NCBI GenBank assembly: GCA_964540905.1
Contig: CAZIOS010000004.1
Location: 1-64,000 of the forward strand
Reading direction: 5' to 3'
DNA length: 64,000 nt
Origin: VAYN01 sp964540905
Lineage (GTDB): Bacteria > Actinomycetota > Thermoleophilia > Solirubrobacterales > 70-9
Shown: piece after piece, positions 59,273-64,000 of the stretch
Position numbering within the stretch: the first letter of the stretch is position 1
How the letters are laid out: each line of letters opens with the position of its first letter
Translations under genes and position numbers: made by a program
Notes under the pieces: model-generated
What the model was told of the DNA's origin: nothing
Seen by the model: only the letters and a program-made list of their open reading frames with translations
Databases searched by the model: none

Positions 59273-60583
59273 ATGCGTAAACGGGGCTTGATAGAGCCGC
59301 TTCGGCGGGCGCTGTTCCGCCGGCTCGCGACGACCTACGCGGTCAACGAGATCGGCGACTGGATGGGGATCATCGCCCTCTCGGTGCTGGTCTTCGACCG
59401 CACGAACAGCGCCCTGGCGACCGCGGGCCTGTTCCTCGGGACCCGCTTCCTGCCGGCGCTGCTGGCGCCGCTGCTGGTCACCCGGGCGGAGCGGCCGCGG
59501 CCGCGCTTCGTGCTGCCGGCGCTCTACTGCGGCGAGGCGGCGGCCTTCGGCGCCCTCGCCTTCTTCGCCAGCCACCACTTCTCGCTTGCCGCCGTGATCG
59601 TGCTGGCGACGATCGACGGGGCGCTGGCGCTGACCGGCCGCGCCCTGACCCGGGCGGTCGTCGCGGCCCTGCTGGAGCCAACCGGCGAGCTGCGCGCCGG
59701 CAACGCCCTGCTCAACATCGCCTTCACCGGCGGCGCCGCGGTCGGGCCGGCGCTGGCCGGCCTCGTCGTCGCCGGCTTCGGCGTGCAGACGGCGCTGCTG
59801 GCGGACGCGGCCTCCTTCTACATCATCGCCTGGATCATCTTCACCGCCGGCACCCTGCCCCGGGCCGAGCCCGAACCGGGGCGGATGCGGGAACGCGTCC
59901 GCGCCGGCGTCGCCTACATCCGCGAGAAGACGACATTGCGGCGACTGCTGATCGCCCAGGGCGCCGCCTTCGTCTTCTTCGCCGCGGTGATCCCGATCGA
60001 GGTGATCTACGCCAAGCAGACGCTAGGGGTCGGCGACACCGGCTACGGGATCATGCTCGCCAGCTGGGGCGTCGGCATGGTTCTCGGCAGCCTCGTCTTC
60101 GCCGGGGTGCAGAAGGCGCCGCTGCCGATCCTGCTGTTCTTCAGCACGATCGCCGTCGGCGCCGGCTACCTGGGGCTGGCCGCGGCGCCGACGCTGGCCG
60201 TCGCCTGCGGTGCCTCGGTCGTCGGCGGCGGCGGCAACGGCGTCCAGTGGGTCTCGGCGATCAGCGCCGTCCAGGAGCTGACCGTGCAGGGCATGCAGGC
60301 GCGGGTAATGAGCGTGCTGGAGTCGATCGGCGCGGCGATGCCGGGGCTCGGCTACGCGCTCGGCGCGGTGATCGCGGTCGGCTTCGACCCGCGTGCGACC
60401 TTCCTCGTCGCCGGCCTCGGGGTGCTGGCGATCGCCCTGCTCTCGGCGGCCGCGCTTGGGCGGAATTGGCCTGAGCATGCGGAACGCTCGGAATCAAGGA
60501 ACCTTGACGGGGGTAACGAAATTGTGCTGGAGTTGATCCCAGGCATGCGGCCTATTCAGTCCGACCCGGAGGTTTCCCCTTGA
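59273..60583 (+). CDS. MFS exporter
   Basis: A 436-residue protein with about 12 membrane segments and the major-facilitator layout of the EntS-like exporters (TYAVNEIGDWMGIIALSVLV, FLGTRFLPALLAPLLVTRAE, GNALLNIAFTGGAAVGPALA). It likely exports a small molecule. Its TGA overlaps the TTG start of the next gene (TTGA), so it is coupled to an oligopeptide importer, an uncommon pairing. The C-terminal 30 residues are a hydrophilic tail. The ATG start at 59273 has a weak ribosome site. Confidence 0.87.
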   Translation: MRKRGLIEPLRRALFRRLATTYAVNEIGDWMGIIALSVLVFDRTNSALATAGLFLGTRFLPALLAPLLVTRAERPRPRFVLPALYCGEAAAFGALAFFASHHFSLAAVIVLATIDGALALTGRALTRAVVAALLEPTGELRAGNALLNIAFTGGAAVGPALAGLVVAGFGVQTALLADAASFYIIAWIIFTAGTLPRAEPEPGRMRERVRAGVAYIREKTTLRRLLIAQGAAFVFFAAVIPIEVIYAKQTLGVGDTGYGIMLASWGVGMVLGSLVFAGVQKAPLPILLFFSTIAVGAGYLGLAAAPTLAVACGASVVGGGGNGVQWVSAISAVQELTVQGMQARVMSVLESIGAAMPGLGYALGAVIAVGFDPRATFLVAGLGVLAIALLSAAALGRNWPEHAERSESRNLDGGNEIVLELIPGMRPIQSDPEVSP

Positions 60584-62217
60584 AGAAGCTTGGCGTAGTC
60601 ATCGTGGCGATCGTCTCGATCGCGGCGGCGCTGGCCCTCAGCGCCTGTGGCAGCAGCAGCTCGGGCGGCGGTGGCAAAGAAGGCGGAACCCTGGAAGGCG
60701 CATACACCTCCTATCCGGACTACCTGGATCCCCAGCTCTCCTATACCGCCGAGGGTTGGACGGCGATGTACAACGTCTACACGCCGCTGCTCACCTACAA
60801 GCACGCCGACGGCGCCGAAGGCAGCGAAGTCATCCCGGGCCTCGCGAAGGCGCTGCCGAAGGTCACCAACGGCGGCAAGACCTACACGCTGGAACTGCGC
60901 AAGGGCCTCAAATACGCCAACGGCGAACCGGTCAAAGCCTCCGACTTCAAAAACGCGGTCGAACGGATGTTCAAGCTCGACTCCGGCGGCTCCAGCTTCT
61001 ACACCGACATCGTCGGCGCCGAAAAGTTCTTCGAAACCAAACAGGGCGAAATCTCCGGGATCGAAACCAACGACTCGACCGGCAAGATCGTGATCAACCT
61101 GGTCAAACCGCGCGGGACCTTCAACAACGAGCTGGCGCTGATGTTCGTCGCGCCGGTGCCGGCGAACACGCCCGACAAGGACCAGACCGCCAGCCCGCCC
61201 CCGGGCGTCGGTCCCTACACGATCTCCAAGTCCGAACCGGGCACCGGCTGGGACTACGTGCGCAACCCGCAGTGGGCGAAGACCGACAGCAAGCTGCTGC
61301 CGGAAATCCCCAGCGGCCACCTCGACAAGATCAACATCCACCTGATCCGCAACCAGTCGACCCAGGTCAACGAGATCGAGCAGGGCAAGCTCAACTGGAT
61401 CTTCGACCCGCCGCCGGCCGACCGCTACCAGGAAGTCAAGGAAAAATACGAAGGCACCCAGTTCAAGACGGAGCCGACGATCAGCACCTACTACTTCTGG
61501 ATGAACACGGCCCAGCCGCCGTTCAACGACCTCAAGGTGCGCCAGGCGATCAACTACGCGGTCGATCCCGCGGCGCTGGAACGGATCTACAGCGGCCAGA
61601 TCGCCGGCACCCAGCAGATCCTGCCGCCGGGGATGCCGGGCTATAAGAAATTCGAGCTCTACCCGCACAGCATGGCCAAGGCGGAAGAACTGCTGAAGGA
61701 AGCCAACCCGTCGGACAAGGACATCACCGTCTGGACCGACAGCGAGAGCCCGAACAACGAAGCCGGCGCCTACTACCAGGACCTGCTGAAGAAGCTCGGC
61801 TTCAACGCCGAACTGAAAATCGTCAACCCCGACAACTACTTCACGATCATCGGCAACACCTCGACGCCCAACCTGGACACCGGTTGGGCTGACTGGTTCG
61901 AGGACTACCCGCACCCGAACGACTTCTTCGACCCGCTGTTCAACGGCGAAGCGATCCAGCCCACCAACAACGAGAACTTCCCGCAGATCGACGAAAAGCC
62001 GCTCAACGCGAAGATCGACAAGCTGGCCGAAGAGCAGCTCGGCCCACAGCAGGAAGACGAATACGCGGAACTGGACAAGGAATACATGGAACAGGCGCCC
62101 TGGGCCCCGTACGGGACGAGGACGCTGTCCAACTTCGTCTCCAGCAACATCGACCTCGAAGGGATCATCTGGAACCCGACCTTCGAGACCGACTTCTCCA
62201 GCATCTCGTTCAAGTAG
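60580..62217 (+). CDS. Oligopeptide-type ABC transporter binding lipoprotein
   Basis: A 545-residue SBP_bac_5 protein. The TTG at 60580 follows GGAGG and gives a signal ending in ALALSAC (lipid-bearing Cys23). The mature protein has the family pattern GLAKALPKVTNGGKTYTLEL, RKGLKYANGEPVKASDFKNA, PPFNDLKVRQAINYAVD. It binds peptides or related compounds outside the membrane and hands them to the two permeases that follow. Length is normal. Confidence 0.93.
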   Translation: MKKLGVVIVAIVSIAAALALSACGSSSSGGGGKEGGTLEGAYTSYPDYLDPQLSYTAEGWTAMYNVYTPLLTYKHADGAEGSEVIPGLAKALPKVTNGGKTYTLELRKGLKYANGEPVKASDFKNAVERMFKLDSGGSSFYTDIVGAEKFFETKQGEISGIETNDSTGKIVINLVKPRGTFNNELALMFVAPVPANTPDKDQTASPPPGVGPYTISKSEPGTGWDYVRNPQWAKTDSKLLPEIPSGHLDKINIHLIRNQSTQVNEIEQGKLNWIFDPPPADRYQEVKEKYEGTQFKTEPTISTYYFWMNTAQPPFNDLKVRQAINYAVDPAALERIYSGQIAGTQQILPPGMPGYKKFELYPHSMAKAEELLKEANPSDKDITVWTDSESPNNEAGAYYQDLLKKLGFNAELKIVNPDNYFTIIGNTSTPNLDTGWADWFEDYPHPNDFFDPLFNGEAIQPTNNENFPQIDEKPLNAKIDKLAEEQLGPQQEDEYAELDKEYMEQAPWAPYGTRTLSNFVSSNIDLEGIIWNPTFETDFSSISFK

Positions 62218-62243
62218 GACAAGGGCGAAAGCGGCACAGGCGC

Positions 62244-63335
62244 GTGGCCTTCGAGCCCCCCGCCGCCGGCCTCCCGGGACCGGGACCCGATGAAGGGTTC
62301 CCGCCCGCGGAGGCCGGCGCGCCGGCTGGCGAGAGCCCCTGGCGAATCGCCTATCGGCGCCTGCTCCGCAACCGCATCGCACTCGCCTTTCTCGGCCTCT
62401 TCTTCCTGATCGTCGTCTTCGTCCTGGCGGCGCCGATCTGGGCGACCCACGTCGCTCACACCGGCCCGAACACCACCCACACGCTGGAGAAGATCAGCGT
62501 CAACGGCGAAACGAAGGAAGTCGTCGAACCCAGCGGCCGCCCGATCGGCCCGGTCTGGCTCGGCGCCGGCGGCAAGTTCTTCTTCGGCGCCGACGGACGG
62601 CTCGGCCGCGACGAGATGGTGCGGTTGATGTACGGCGGCCGCACCTCGTTGCTGATCGGCTTCAGCTCGGCGCTGATCACCATCGTCTTCGCGATCGTCC
62701 TCGGTCTGCTCGCCGGCTACTACAAGGGGGCGACCGACTCGGTCATCGCCCGAGCGATGGACGTGCTCTGGGCGATTCCGGTGCTGCTGCTGGCGATCGC
62801 CCTGGGCACGGCACTGGCGGTCGGCGGCCTGAGGATCGGCCCCATCCATGTCGCCGGCAACTCGCTGCTGATCCCGATCCTGATCATCGGCTTCGTCTCG
62901 ATCCCCTACATTGCCCGGCCGATCCGCGGCGAGGTCCTGTCGCTGCGCGAGAAAGAGTTCGTCGAGGCGGCGGTGGCGCAGGGCGCCAGCGCCCGGCGGA
63001 TCATGTTCGTCGAGCTGCTGCCCAACCTCTGGTCGACGATCATCGTCTTCTTCACGATCACGATCGCCAACAACATGCTGATCGAGTCGGCGCTCTCCTT
63101 CCTCGGCGCCGGGGTGCGGCCGCCCAACTCCTCCTGGGGCTCGATGATCTCCGAAGGCTCGGACCTGATCTACAGCGCCCCGCTGCTCTCGATCCTGCCC
63201 GGGGCGATGGTGCTGCTGACGGTGCTCTCGCTCAACGTCTTCGGCGACGGCCTGCGCGACGCGCTCGACCCGCGGGCGAAAGTGCGGCTCGAGGTGACGG
63301 CCGCCCAGGCCGGGCCCGAGGGAGCGGCGATCTGA
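62244..63335 (+). CDS. Oligopeptide-type ABC permease (OppC/DppC-like)
   Basis: A 363-residue permease with a GTG start. A proline-rich cytoplasmic N-terminus precedes the OppC-specific first helix (YRRLLRNRIALAFLGLFFLI). A large loop (residues about 75-125) follows, then RDEMVRLMYGGRTSLLIGFS and the permease motif EFVEAAVAQGASARRIMFVE. It usually pairs with an OppB protein, which comes next. Its stop overlaps that ATG by one base. Placing OppC before OppB is the reverse of the common order. Confidence 0.92.
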   Translation: MAFEPPAAGLPGPGPDEGFPPAEAGAPAGESPWRIAYRRLLRNRIALAFLGLFFLIVVFVLAAPIWATHVAHTGPNTTHTLEKISVNGETKEVVEPSGRPIGPVWLGAGGKFFFGADGRLGRDEMVRLMYGGRTSLLIGFSSALITIVFAIVLGLLAGYYKGATDSVIARAMDVLWAIPVLLLAIALGTALAVGGLRIGPIHVAGNSLLIPILIIGFVSIPYIARPIRGEVLSLREKEFVEAAVAQGASARRIMFVELLPNLWSTIIVFFTITIANNMLIESALSFLGAGVRPPNSSWGSMISEGSDLIYSAPLLSILPGAMVLLTVLSLNVFGDGLRDALDPRAKVRLEVTAAQAGPEGAAI

Positions 63336-64000
63336 TGGCCCGCTTCATCGCCCGGCGGCTGATCGGGATGGTCTTCGTCCTCTTCGCCGTCTCGGTGATC
63401 GTCTTCTTCATCTTCAACGTGATCCCGACCGACCCGGCGCAGCGCATCGCCGGCAAGAACGCGACGCCGCAGCTGGTCGAGAACGTGACCAAGGAACTCG
63501 GCTTGGACAAGCCGCTACCGGTCCAGTACGCGACGATGATGAAGAAGATCTTCAGTGGCGAACTGATCTCCTACAGCAGCCGCCTCAACGTCGACGAACA
63601 GATCAAGCAGCGGGTTCCGGCGACGCTCGCGCTCAGCATCGGCGCCGCGATCCTCTGGATGTTCTTCGGCATCCTCTTCGGCTACGTCTCGGCAACCAGG
63701 GCCAACACTCTCACCGACCGGCTGCTGACCATCTTTGCCATCGGCGGGATCTCGATGCCGGTCTTCCTGCTCGCCGACATCTTCCTCTACTTCCTCTGCC
63801 ACAAGCTCGAGCTCTTCCCCGAAGGCGGCTACGCGACCCTGTCCGAAGGCCCCTACGAATGGCTCTCGCACCTGATCCTGCCCTGGATCACCCTGGCGAT
63901 CCTCTACGCGGGCTTCTACAGCCGCGTCCTGCGCTCGAGCATGCTCGACGTGATGGGGGAGGACTACGTGCGGACGGCCCGGGCCAAGGGGTTGAGCCTG
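63335..64000 (+). CDS. Oligopeptide-type ABC permease (OppB/DppB-like), 3' truncated
   Basis: The first 222 residues are in the window. The N-terminus ARFIARRLIGMVFVLFAVSV and IVFFIFNVIPTDPAQRIAG are typical of OppB/DppB. ELGLDKPLPVQYATMMKKIF and the permease motif starting DYVRTARAKGLS at the window edge confirm it. The rest of the gene and the expected ATPases lie beyond 64000. Confidence 0.92.
   Translation, partial: MARFIARRLIGMVFVLFAVSVIVFFIFNVIPTDPAQRIAGKNATPQLVENVTKELGLDKPLPVQYATMMKKIFSGELISYSSRLNVDEQIKQRVPATLALSIGAAILWMFFGILFGYVSATRANTLTDRLLTIFAIGGISMPVFLLADIFLYFLCHKLELFPEGGYATLSEGPYEWLSHLILPWITLAILYAGFYSRVLRSSMLDVMGEDYVRTARAKGLSL

Overview
The window is a very GC-rich actinobacterial chromosome segment. 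Frequent GTG and TTG starts, dense 4-bp ATGA/GTGA overlaps, zinc-ribbon membrane proteins and large secreted NHL/TolB-like proteins suggest the Thermoleophilia (Solirubrobacterales). This placement is inferred from gene style, not from a marker gene.

Layout. 0-6 kb: end of an HdrB-like CCG-domain subunit, a lysC-asd-antiporter operon and a GAF/HD-GYP c-di-GMP hydrolase. 6-9.7 kb: a padR-MMPL-thioesterase operon behind palindromic operators. 9.7-12.5 kb: three zinc-ribbon proteins, one fused to a phosphoesterase. 12.5-16.6 kb: a split phosphate system, with pstCAB and pstS transcribed divergently from a 236-bp regulatory region. 16.6-21.1 kb: dnaX-ybaB-recR, a degenerate GGDEF protein and a MerR/B12-like regulator. 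21.2-28.2 kb: a membrane glycosyltransferase-like protein, acetolactate decarboxylase, an ABC-2 exporter, SRP RNA, a Kef-type antiporter, a secreted protein, tRNA-Val and an abnormal tRNA-Arg.

28-52 kb is the most unusual part. Four regulator genes (TetR, PucR, PucR, TetR) precede a seven-gene, translationally coupled operon of secreted proteins (2131, 1117, 769, 1075, 458, 231 and 272 aa). Five of the seven end in a Lys/Arg/His-rich tail. The operon starts with a short SD-led leader ORF. Its promoter carries a 17-bp palindrome (TTCGTAG-N3-CTACGAA) that recurs, with the same spacing to a GACTAT-like -10 element, upstream of three of the four regulator genes. I read this as one regulated cell-surface locus that I cannot match to a described system. 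The largest protein contains a near-identical 846-bp tandem duplication that doubles a beta-propeller domain.

52-59 kb: a minus-strand run (GntR, two YrbE/MlaE permeases, pterin dehydratase, lipoprotein, hypothetical, ArfB-like factor), an alcohol dehydrogenase and a membrane HD-GYP protein. 59-64 kb: an MFS exporter coupled to an oligopeptide ABC transporter that runs off the window. Work was by eye from sequence and translations; no database search or alignment program was used.
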